Shown here: piece by piece, positions 49,507 through 61,267 of the stretch | How the letters are laid out: every line of letters begins with the position of its first letter | Numbering within the stretch: position 1 is the stretch's first letter | DNA from: Serilophus lunatus | Taxonomy: Eukaryota > Chordata > Aves > Passeriformes > Eurylaimidae | Length of the DNA: 64,000 bases | Reading direction: 5' to 3' | Assembly: GCA_013399895.1 (NCBI GenBank) | Contig: VXBA01004176.1 | Coordinates: 982,117-1,046,116, forward strand | The notes under the pieces: generated by a model | The model's input: only the letters and a program-made list of their open reading frames with translations | The model's database searches: none | Told to the model about the DNA's origin: nothing | Position numbers and translations under genes: made by a program

Positions 49507-52265
49507 ATACACTGTCATCAAATTAATACAATGGTGAACTGTGTTTCCTATGCTCTGTACAAATTCAAAAGTTTTGGATGCCACGGACATCAAGGGAAAC
49601 AAGGATGGTACGAGCCTAACTGCATTAATTATGACAGTTCCGCACACAAAAAACATGATAAAAATATCCACAGTGTTGAATTATGCAAACTAAATTACCT
49701 TGAGATATACCTTGAACAACCTTGCTGATTGAATCCAAAGCAAAACCTCAGCGCAAGGCAAATGTGGGGCATAAGACCATAAAGCTGCAAGTACTTTCAT
49801 GAAGTTATAGGCAAAGGCTTCTAGAGAATACTTGAGTATCCTGAAAGACGCAATGAGAAAGACTTCTGGGAGTCTTGTCACCATGTTTCTTGCCTCTGTT
49901 TTCTGCATATGAATGGATGGGTATCATGATACCTTCCACATGAGCAGACTTTATATGCTTACATTTAAAAGGCCCTTGCTGAGCACTGAAAGTTTTTGTT
50001 TTCAGTCAGCATCCATATTTTGGATCTCTGGATATCTTTGTGAGGAATCTGCATTAACAGGAGCATCTCCCCTCAGCCTGACTGTCTGATGGGCACATCT
50101 CGGTTAGGCGTGCTCAGAGCACAGAGGTGCTCTTGGATGAACAGCAGAACGCAGTCCTTATCTCTTTAATGCATAATCCTGCTTAGAGCTTATGGTACAC
50201 CTCCTTTTTCACATCCTGGAGGATAGCAGCATGTACAGATGAAGGATTTAAGATCTACATTTTGAGTGCCGCTCAAATTGACTTTTGGAATCTTGATGAG
50301 TCTTTAACTTTTTTAATTACAAATGTTGGATTTCTCTCCTTTCTATCATATCTAAAATAATCAGCATCTAGGGTGAAGAAGAGAATCTATAGTGAATAAA
50401 TAAGAATAAATAAACAGAAGGACAGAGCCACCCACTATTAATATCTCCTATTGTCTGTGTCCTAGTCTCACAGTGAGCTGTACTCAGCAAGCCAAAGGAT
50501 CAGTAGCTCATTTAGCATTTGTCATACCCCAATGATGAGTCAGTCTGTGACTTAACTAATCTGGCACAATACAATGCCAAATTTGATCAGACTATTTCAT
50601 TTCAGACTATTTCAGTGGTTCAGCACTGGAAAAGAAGCACTAGAGTCTAAAAGTGATGTTGACTCAGTCATTTGGCTTTTGCCAGTGAACATTAGTGATT
50701 TTTTAACTGCTTAGATTCTACTTCTAATGAAAATCCATTTAGACAAAGTAATTTACATGCATTTCTCATCTCCATATGAGGTTTGCCTTTGCCACATTGC
50801 TACCAATAGAAGTAGTTCATTTGTCTGTGCTTTCTTTCCATACACAAATGATTTTGTCTCACATAATTGTTTGATATTAATACTCACTGGATATATTTTG
50901 ACACATGACAGAAAAATAATGAAATTTTCCAGGGAGGGGGGAGAAAAAGAATATTCTATTAAGAAGAAGAGGATTTTTTTCATTGGATTGATTAAAAATT
51001 TTAGCTGGTACATCAAGAATGTTTCATCTCCTCTGACAAATCAAAAATTGCCTAACCATAGCTGGTAGCTAACAAGCTATTAGCTCCAAGACATGAAGGA
51101 GGAATTCTATCTGAATTGAAGTCAGTGGTAAAACACATATTGATTTGCATGAGATAAGAATGTCAAAAGCAGTAACAGCAAAACAAGCACTTCAGCACTT
51201 AAATGCAGATTTCAGACATCTAGAACCGAATTCGAGCTGTAGCTGTATTGGTGACATCATCTCAGTGCCTAAAGGTTCACCAGATCCTGGGGGACTGGGT
51301 CTTTGTGGAAAAGTGAAGCAAAGCCTCCCTACAATACAGTCATAGATGCCTCTGTGCAGTGAGGCTCAGCCAGGTCCATTCTAAGGGAACCAAACCCATC
51401 TGATCGCAAAGAGCACACTGGCCTTCCATACATCAGCTGGTCATACTGGGGCACTCTCTGCCTTTCCTTTTTAATCTGTTACTAGTGTTACTAGTACAAA
51501 ATTCAAGTGTGTGTGCGTTGGAGGGGGAGAGAGGAGAAAAAAACTAGACATGGCAACTCTAATGCAGTGGTTAAGAACAGAGAGACCTCAGGTTTGGTTC
51601 CTGGCCCCAGAGGTTTTCCTAGATGTTGTGTTTGATGCTAAATAAACTACAGAGTTGCTTTTGCTTTGAGGATAAGCAATTGAGAGCCTCAAAAGTAAAA
51701 AAAAACCTTACCTGAGTTCCTACTTTAAGCCAATAGTGAGCCCCAGACTCAGGATTTCTCCCTGACTGGACTTAAGTCAGGTAATGTTTCCAGTGTTCTT
51801 GTAGTTGTATGTTCAAAAAGATATTTCTGAACTATTTACTTTAAACTAAGCAGCACTATGACAGAGTAGTGAGATGATGGCTGGGCTAAGGGACATTCTG
51901 CACACATGTCACCTCTTCTTTACATCCTTCCCAGATTGTTATGGTCTTCCACAGAGCAAGCACTCAGCTGATATGATGATGGGCAAAGGTATAAAGCTCT
52001 AAGGTAGGGAGCTGGACACTGGAAAGGCAACCTCTGCCTTTTCTTTAAGTAATTATAACCCTGTCTTTATCCTGGCACTCCTCACAGAGCCTACATTCGT
52101 AAAATGAAGTTGTCTTTGAGGCTGTACATTTTCAGGGAGCCATTTAAAACTGCAGCTCTGTGGCAGCTAAGTGCCCGATTCTAGATGGTGCTGAAAGAAC
52201 CTGGATGAGATGTTCAGCCTTCTGCTTTGGGATGTTAAAAGATTTGGCAACAGATATATTTGCCC

Positions 52266-52281
52266 AAATATATATATATAC
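52266..52281 (+). repeat. Short AT microsatellite
   Basis: AAATATATATATATAC: about six AT units. Confidence 0.8.
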
Positions 52282-53827
52282 AGGTATTGTTCACTTGAGG
52301 GTATTTGAAAATTGAAAATAAATACCTTTGAATTCTGTAAGAGGAAAGAAAATAGATGTAGTCTTGTTTGTCTTCTACTTACAATGTAAGACACAATCTT
52401 GTTGTGCAAGGCCCACAGTTAGGACTCATCTATACTCAGAGCAGTTTTTGGTGATAGCAACTCCAAACATTTTATGTCTTACTGCCAGGATGCAGGGGGA
52501 ATTCTGGGGAAGATGGCTCACTGTACTACATTCAGTCACATTTTTTTTGTGGGAGTGCTTCCCATGGCCATCCAACCCATCTGCTCCATTGAAAATAGTC
52601 TCCAAATATGGCTAGTAATTACATCTTTCTTATATTGAATTAGCCAATTTGGAGGCAATTCCTGAAATAAGAGCAAGAGAAAGCAAAGTAAGGAAGGGAA
52701 GTATCTAGGTATGAAGCTATCAAAATAGAGGAAAAAATGAATGAGCCATAAGCCTCAGTTCTTTGTATCTATATTTAATCCATATAGATATATCTTTTAA
52801 TCTATTATTTAAATCTATTTTACAAATCTCAGGACTTTGTTCAAGGTATACAATTTCCAAATTTTGATTTTTGAATACTGCAGGAGTGTCAGCTCAGAAA
52901 TGTTCCAGTCCTACATTTTAAAAAGAATCAGACAAACTGCAAAGGCTGTGGTCTTCATGAGCAAATCAGAGAGCTAAAGCAGTTTGACCACTTTAGGTAA
53001 AATTCATCTCACATGCTACAATGCCTAGTTATGGGTTTATGTGTGTTTGTTCCCATGAGGAATCTGTCTAAGCTTCCAATGTTGTCAGTAAAGTTCTACA
53101 GTAAAATTTAGTCAATACAGGCTAAAAAGCTATTCAGCTCAGTCGGTGTTTGGTACTGACCTTGTCCTCCATAACTCTGATAAAGATTTGGAGCCATAGG
53201 ATTGGAAAGAGGTTAGCAATAATTACTCTCAAACAAAATGTTTCATTTGAGTGTCTGGCAAACTGCAATCTTCCAGAACACTTAATATACAAAGAAATTA
53301 ACATTTCAACTTTTGGTCTTAATTCAAGATAGAAAAGCACCACTGAAACATCAGAATTACTTCCAAAGCATCAACATCAAAATGTCTGGCTGCTTTGCTT
53401 CTGGAATCATCTGTGAACTGTATTTGTTCTTCTTGGCAAACTTGTTAGTCTTGCCCTCAAGAACTGAGGGATACCAGCCCAGACAAATTTAACACAGCTT
53501 CTGTTGGTTTGTTGAGCATAAGAGCAGGGTTTTTGGAAGTACCTGATTGATCTGTGGCTGAGGAAAAATATGCTAAGTTTGCCTGTGTCCATATTCACCC
53601 ATTTTGAATGTCAGCTTAGGCTACATTAATTGGTGGAATCCATTGTGCAAGCGTCTGCCTGCTAGCTGGGAGAAAACACATTAAATGCACAGATTGGTTA
53701 AGCTCCTGTGTGAAGTTCCTAATGAGAATAGAAGTGTGCAGGCTATATTCCATTTCATATAATTACCAGTTATTTGAAGTCTCAAGTGCCCAGTCCCTCC
53801 TTTGACTGATTCTGTCTAAATTTAACT
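52282..53827. other. Non-coding, nothing recognised
   Basis: AT-rich sequence; no gene or named repeat seen. Confidence 0.5.
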
Positions 53828-53866
53828 TAAAAAAACCCCAAAACAACAAAACCCCCCAAAAATCCT
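53828..53866 (+). repeat. A/C low-complexity tract
   Basis: A-rich run with C4 and C6 blocks (CCCCCC at 53852-53857) sharing AAAACCCCCCAAAAATCC with the tract at 17787-17864. Confidence 0.85.
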
Positions 53867-55192
53867 TCCTTAATTTGTCCAAAATGTTTGGTCTCGAATT
53901 CAATTGCCTTTAAATCCTGTCAATTAAAGTTTATAATGGAGAAAACCTGTTAATAGTGAAATGAACCCCCTTACGTTCCCAAAGTGTGCAGTAAGTCTTC
54001 TCACCCAATTGTAATAAAATTTGTTGTGGAATAGTTTTTGGGATCAATACAGCAGACCACTGTCAATCAAAGAATTTTCTACTTACTTAAAAGTTAACAG
54101 ACTTTTAGTGTCTTTGTGTTGCACTGAGGACAGTCTGAGTTACCACAGAAGATTAAATCTTTAATTTTACATTACTTCAGCCATCTCTATAGAACAAAGT
54201 GGGCTTTACCTGTTGAATATGAGGCTTATGTGAGCTGAAGTGCTCTTGAGACATTAAGAGGCAGTCTTGAACAGTCTCTGAGATTTAAGCTGAGGGGAAT
54301 TCTAAAGGGATTACTGCAGCATTTTACATAAAACGAGAAATAAAAACAGACTTGAGCAATGCATGATCATAAACGCATTCCTGCTGTGATCAAGAGTTCT
54401 GTTCCCATTGCTGTTCTAAGACTAAAGCAGGAAGAACTGTCAAAGGGCAACCATACTTGTAAGGATTTGTACAAGTCCAATTTATAATGAAATTAAGGGT
54501 CTGAGGAATTTTGAAAGATTTGTTAAAAAGGGAGATACTTTTCATAGTCTCTCCAGCCCAGAGGTGAGAAACACAAGCATTATTGGAATACTATTTTGTA
54601 GACTAGTCAGACTACTTTCCAAGAACAGACATGGCTAAAAACTCATACAAAAATAAACAATTTTAGCAAAAAATCACAAAATTTTTCAATTATTGGTTAC
54701 TCTTTTCTGAAGAACACCCAGGCAAATAAACTATGAAGAAATATTTCAGAAATAAAATCAAAAGAACAACTTGTGCATACCCTTGCATGCATAGTATATG
54801 AGAAAATAAATAAGAAACAATAAATTTTTCTTGCCAGCTGTGATTCACCTTTACACAACATCAACCTTTATCACAATAATGGTGTAAAAAGTCCTCTGTA
54901 CTGCCTGCACCGAGGAAAAGATCTGTCTGCATTTGTGTGAATGTGTGGAATATGCACACAAAACGCAGTGCACTTAATAAAGAGGAATTAAGATACAGCA
55001 CCAGGCAACTGTCAGCAAATATAGACATGAATTTCTTGTCACACATTCACTACTAAAGAAAGATATTTGCTTTTTGTGCCTGAAAATTCTCAGGAGGTGA
55101 AAGCCAAGGTGCTGTTCCCTGTGGTGAATGTACTTTGGCAGGTATCACTGCTGCAGATCCAGTTTGTCCTCAAGGACAGCAGAAAATACAAG
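53867..55192. other. Non-coding, nothing recognised
   Basis: AT-rich sequence; no gene or named repeat seen. Confidence 0.5.
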
Positions 55193-55234
55193 CTGCCAGG
55201 CTGGATCAGACACCTGCCAGGCTGGATCATCATC
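55193..55234 (+). repeat. 21-bp tandem duplication
   Basis: CTGCCAGGCTGGATCA occurs at 55193-55208 and again at 55214-55229, a perfect 16-bp match with a 21-bp period. It lies inside a 65-codon frame (55067-55264 +) that has no family resemblance. Confidence 0.9.
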
Positions 55235-58200
55235 CAACCAGATGACCAAACTTCCCAACACTGAGCCACACGAACCAAAGACACAAAAACGTATCACCTA
55301 CATGTGTCTGAACATGAAAATAGAGCTTCAGAGTAGTCTTTAATTTCAAAAACCTGCTTCATAACTCTTTCATTGCTTTTCTGCAAAATGGAACTGGGTT
55401 GGATGTTACGTGGGTCCCAGGACACCAGACAGATGCTGTCAGCAGCACATGACAGGGTGTAACCTCTTGGCCAAGGATCAAGCTGCTCAGCACTAGAGCA
55501 GTGTCCTCAGGCAGAGCACAACACATCATCTGCTCCTCCTCACCTTCCCTAAGCACAGCGTTGGGCAAAGTGTTAGTTGCATTGAAAGAGAGGCGAGGTC
55601 CACTCCTTCTTGGTCCTTTGGACCACCCCAGTATGCAGAGAAGTTATTTCTCTGCTGGGCTGTTCTCTATGTTGTCCATAATTCAGTTCAGGTGTGTAAA
55701 AAGTGACTTGTGGCCATTTTTTCCCCATCCCTAGAAAATACTCAAGGTTTACCTTCAGCCTTTGGTGATGACTCTGTGTTTGGTCAGTGTTCCAGGTCTC
55801 AAGGATTCAGAATTTCCCTAAACCCTTGCCCATCTCTCAGTGCTATAGGTCCAGCCTCTCCTATGATCTGCAGCAACAGGCCATAGCTTTTTTAATTATT
55901 TCACTGCTGGTAAGTAGGAAAGCATGAAGTCTCTGCTAGGAAACAAGTATAAATATCAAATTGTCCATTTGGTTATGCTGGCCTGCTATATATCCCAGAC
56001 TCCATTAAAAACACAAAATAGCTTGAATTTGTGGAGAAGAGATAAATCTATGAAATTTACCTTACAAAACTGGTCTGAATGGAAGTTAAATCTCAGCAAA
56101 TATTTACTTAGGGAAATACCATGGAGAGATTTCCATCTCTGTTTATATGTCTAAATGGTAGAAATCCCTCTGTGGAGATCTCTTCTGTTCAATTAGAAGA
56201 AGCAAGAAAGTAAATGAGGATCATGGAAAAGAAGTATTTGATAGTTGTCATACAATAAAATATGAAATATGAATAGAGATCAAGCACACATTGTGAACCA
56301 TAATTATCATAAACTTTTATGCTGCATCCTGCTCTTTATTATGGCCTCACCATATAAAATACAAATCAGCTTCCATTTAGGTAATTTAAAAACAAATGGT
56401 CACCTTTCAATGTAGCTTCTTAAATGTCAGTATATTACATGGATAAATATTAAATTTAAAATATATGGTTAACCCAAGGTATCCCTAAAATAGCTCAGAT
56501 AGGTAGTAGTGAAAGCAAGTCAAAGACGGCCCGTGCTCGAGGTGGGAACTGGGGAGGTTTGTGGTGATCTTAACATATGAAGTTGTTTATTCCATCCTGG
56601 TGGAAACATCTGTGCCCTTCTCAAATGAGTATGGCCCACACACTGTGAGATTCCATTGTGCTCAAGGACTCCAGCTGGTGTTCACGGTCTTTACAAGGTC
56701 TCTGCTCTCAAGTGAAAGGACAGAGGGACTCATGGCATGGAGAGGCAGCACCTTTGCAGCTCATGGCCTCTCTACCATGTGGGATCCCCAGCAAGCACTG
56801 TCACCTCCTGGTGATGCACTGGGCATGTGCCATGTAACTATACATCTTCTGCAAGATACATTTTGTCCCACTCCATGATCAGCCACAGCAACTAGGAAAA
56901 AAAACAAACAAGTAAGATAAATTAGAGAGCTTGTTCATCTAATTTCCACTATACTTTAACTCATGACCAATTACCATAGTGCTGAGCACCAATCAGACCA
57001 GAACTGTGTCTTCATTGCAGTCCCAGATTGTAACATTTAGAACACAACTTAGAACTGTGTTTAAACAAACTAAAATTAGAAGTTAAATACAGCAAGTGTT
57101 AACTGTGCCATGATTGAAAGAATTCCCAAAGAATGATGTCAGTACAGATGGATAAATATTATTTGCAGCATTGTCATAGGTTTTCAACAGTTCTTCCTCT
57201 TTTTTTCTCCTGTTTCCCAAACTCCTCCGCCTTTTCTAGATTTCTGGTCATATTAATCTGATGAAGGAGATGAAAATTCTGAATGGCTGCTCACAAATGA
57301 TATTGAATCATTATCTTTCCTTTGATCACTGGCTACTAAAAAGTTATTTCCTATTTCTCAGTCACACCACCTTTCAGACAGTGCAAGCATTTACCTCTGT
57401 GGAAATACAACCATATAAATATTCTACATCTGTAAATATTTAAAAAGAACTAGGATATTCCACAGTAGTGAGGAGAACATACCTGAAAGCTCCTGAGAGC
57501 AATAAGCACCTAATGAATTTAGCTGGTGATTCTGACATTCTGCTGTAAAGTCATCCCATTGTGAGCTGAAGATTAGATAGCCCAGTCTGGGTTGTGTTTA
57601 TTTTGTTATGTTGAGAAAGATATCTCAGTTGATTAAAATATTTTTTATAGATTAAAGACATTTTTGTCATTTTTAATGACTTACTACTAGTACTTTATAA
57701 AAAGTATTTGAGATTATGTTGACATATGCTTTAAAACAAGAAAAGCTTAAGTGGTATTTAATGGATAACTTATTACAAAGCAGGAATTCTCTAGACTTGC
57801 TTTACCTTTAATTCACATTGTTTGGATGGAGCACTTTTTTCACACAATAAAGCACTATGTATACAGCTAGGAAGAGGTAGTTCACGAGTCCAGAGAGCAA
57901 ATCAAAGTCCCCTGCAAACAGGGGAGGGCTCCAGTACTGTTGTACATTCAGAGGAGATCAGAAATACCAAACTGTATAACAAACATCACATTCCACAGAA
58001 ATTACCCTGGGTCTCTGAGGAGTATGATGGACCCAGATGGACATCAGCAATACCACCATTATCTTCGTGTCTCACTGTTGTCCTCATCGCGTGGGGACCA
58101 AAAGTGGAATCATGGCCTGAGTGAACGAGGTCCTTTTTCTAGCTCTAAACGTATACAGTCTAAATGGACAGGACAGATAGAGAGGGGTTCTCAGTGGGTT

Positions 58201-61200
58201 CCTCCTGTCAGAGCTCTTTCTCTGTGCAAAAAGTCCAACTACTCAAAATCGATCTTGTGCATAAAGTCCATAATTGACATCTTCTCAACATTAGTTAGGT
58301 TGCCTTTCTTTTGTCATGTAGCCCCATTGTTCTCAGATATCTGGCTATATGATGGCCCCAAAATATCCCATGTGGTGCAGATAGGCCTGTATGTTGCGAG
58401 ATGGTAGTTGTGAGCTCCAACTCATCAGTTTAAGATGTATCCGTAGAGTATCTCCCAAGCTCCTGGGCAAGGATATTGATTATGGTAAGGAAATTCACAA
58501 GGAATGATTTTATTCGCTCTTTTAAAAGAAGCTATTGTTGATCCTTTGGTTTTAATTTATTTTTATACAAATACAATTTGTATTGATGATTGAAGTGTCA
58601 CCACAGTGTACCACCTAACATGAGGACATTCAACAATCTGTTCCATGACCCCGTGGACATCTATGACACCCCTATACTGACGCTCTCTTTAATACAGATC
58701 TCTGGAGCTGTTGATTCCTTGCTTGCAAAACAGCAAAGCCAAACGTGATTAATTAAGAGCAATGCAAAAGTTGTCAGTGTTGACAACTACATTTCTTTAG
58801 GCTGGGCAAAACTGAGGTTGCACACGTCAGGCATTCATTCATGTAAGTGCTGTACTGGGTTTCCACAGCCTAGAAAAATCACTATCTGTTTGAATTTCTA
58901 ATCTGAGTGACTTCCATATAAACACATGGACCTCACTACAGGAACACGGGCGCTCTGCAGTTTGCATGTAGATATCAAGTAAAGGTAGGGTTCTTGTAAG
59001 AAGGGAGAAGCAAGTCTGAATGGACTAAAGCAACAAAACTCAGACTCAGCTCAATTTTATGTACCACAGCGAGCTCTCAGAATCTCACATTTAATGTTTT
59101 GGACAAGATAACACTGGAAAATCGCAGTGGAGTGCAGATGAACTCCAACTTTAAGTACCAAGAATACTTAAATACCCAAATTGAAATATTTGGCTAATGT
59201 TTCATTTCTAGATCTGTCTTCAAAATAAAAAGGTGCTCTTTGTCAGATCTAGTTTCAGTGAAACCTAGCTGGGAGGAATCTCAATTGGTCTGTCATTTGG
59301 GATTTGAGCCGTACAACTGAGCATATCATACTGCAATGCAGCAACTTTAATTCAAAGCTTTCTCACAGGAACAATGCCCAATTAAAAGCAAACAAAGAAA
59401 GAAACCAATAAAACTATAATCTTTTAGTACACACTGAACACCTTCATTTCCAAGAGAAACTGAGACAGTGAAAGAGCTACTTTTTACTCTCATGCATATT
59501 TTCATTAATGCTTATGGGTTACTTCAAAGTAATGAAGGTAATAGAAATATGCCTGAAAATGAGTTTTCACTGCCACTGAATACTCTGATCCTAGTATCAG
59601 ACTTAATTAAAGCAGCATTAGAAGTTCAGGGTCTTTGTCAGCTTTTTTTCTTGAGATTTGTTCTCTCTTTTTATCAGATAGTTGCTCCATGAAGCTGACG
59701 GTCTTCCAGCTTGACTTTGTCTCTTGGTTCATTTTAACTACCTGAGACTGGAACAATATGTGGAGAACAATGACATCAACAATACCTGGCTGAAATCATG
59801 TTTAAAATTGCAAATTTAGGGTTGATAGATGTTTGTATATTCTTTTGCCAAGATGATAAATCTTAAATTATCTAGAAAAATCTTAAACTATACATGAACC
59901 TCATCTTGTACTTACCTCAGCCCTGGCCATAGAACATACCGGAGGTCCAAGCAAACTTCTGTGATCTTGGGATGGTGGCATAGCACATAATCTGTGCAAT
60001 ATGATGATCTATAACTCAATGCACATGCAACCGTGTAAAGCCAAGGCTTCACGTATTTCTAGGATTTCTCCATGTCTTCTTCACACTGATCATTTCCTCT
60101 CTCTGTTTCCATACCCATGGCAACACTGCCTAGGTAGCCTAACCAGAGAGGTCAGGAGGGTTTTTGGTCTTTGACACCCTCCTGTGTGGATTATCAAGAT
60201 AAGGTGCCTAACATGCTCATCGACAAATCTTTTCAACTGCTCACAGAGACTGCATTGATTCTGTCATCCAATGAAGCCTGTTTTTCTTCAAAAATCAGCT
60301 CCAGGTCCCAACAATTCGCACTATTTCATTACTCACCACAGAGAATGCTTCCAGCAAGGCTCTTCAACAATCATTAGATAATGGTTGAGAAGCATAAATA
60401 ACCATTTAAAAACTTCTGGGACTTTAATCAGCATGCCGTCTAGGCAGGATTTTAATGTTGCCTGGTAGGAGAGCGTGCATAATGGGCCGTCTTTAGAGCT
60501 ATTTTTCACAACAGATTACTCAGCATATAGCAAGGGATATAGTCAGAATTAAGATGTCTGAGCCAAAAGAACTGGGCAGGAACGGGCAAGCTCTACCAAT
60601 TCATGCAGATAAACTCAGTAAGCATGGCTTTGTTTGCGGGCAACCTTGCAGGCATTGCTCTTGTGTCACGACAGCTTTGTTTGCACGGGAGCACCAGCCC
60701 AGAGAGCCAGCCTGTGGAGAGTTATCCAGCACAGAGATGAGCCCAACGGAGCCCTGGAGGGATGCAGGATTTAGCAGAAGGTAAAGAAGGAGTTGCATTG
60801 TCTTCTTACTTATTAGTAAAAGTCAGATAGACCATGTCACATTATGAACAGTACGGTTTACCTCAGCAAAGACACTTAAAATTGCTCTCCTTCCCATCCA
60901 ATGTATAAACTGAAGCAGAGACAGTTGAATCGCTGCTAGGGCCCAGCACTACTTTGGCAAAACAGGATTTAGATTCAAATCTTCAAAACTCTAGCAAAGC
61001 TTCAAATATTAATCTATCTTTTTCATCCATGGGTTAACCCACGTTAAAATAATCAATTTGAATAGAACTAATTCAATTGCATTACAAACCCCACGTAAGC
61101 ATCACCTCATAAGGTACACAAAGTGCTGTGCCAGAATGAGTAAACATATTAAAGGATGGAGATCTGAACTTCAACAATAGCAGTCTTCAGGTGTTGTTTT

Positions 61201-61240
61201 GACAAAGGAGTATAACATTAGAAGATCTTTTTGGTACTTG
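55235..61240. other. Non-coding, nothing recognised
   Basis: About 6 kb without a supportable gene. The 155-codon frame at 57940-58407 + and its overlapping 100-codon neighbour (57822-58124 +) are the longest ordinary frames, but they lie in conflicting frames, show no domain pattern and lack clear splice signals. Confidence 0.45.
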
Positions 61241-61267
61241 AATATATATATATATATATATGTATAT
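61241..61267 (+). repeat. AT microsatellite
   Basis: (AT)n of about ten units ending ATGTATATG. Confidence 0.9.

Larger units (their letters stand above)
48958..52265. other. Non-coding, with two minor repeats
   Basis: No gene recognised. It contains the 15-bp tandem repeat at 49304-49348 and the T14 run ending in an N at 49506, listed separately. A small tandem TTTCAGACTATTTCAG duplication occurs at about 50580-50612. Confidence 0.45.

Noticed and set aside
57822..58407. Overlapping 100- and 155-codon + frames
   Set aside because: No domain pattern, conflicting frames, no convincing splice or start context; length is possible by chance in 64 kb.
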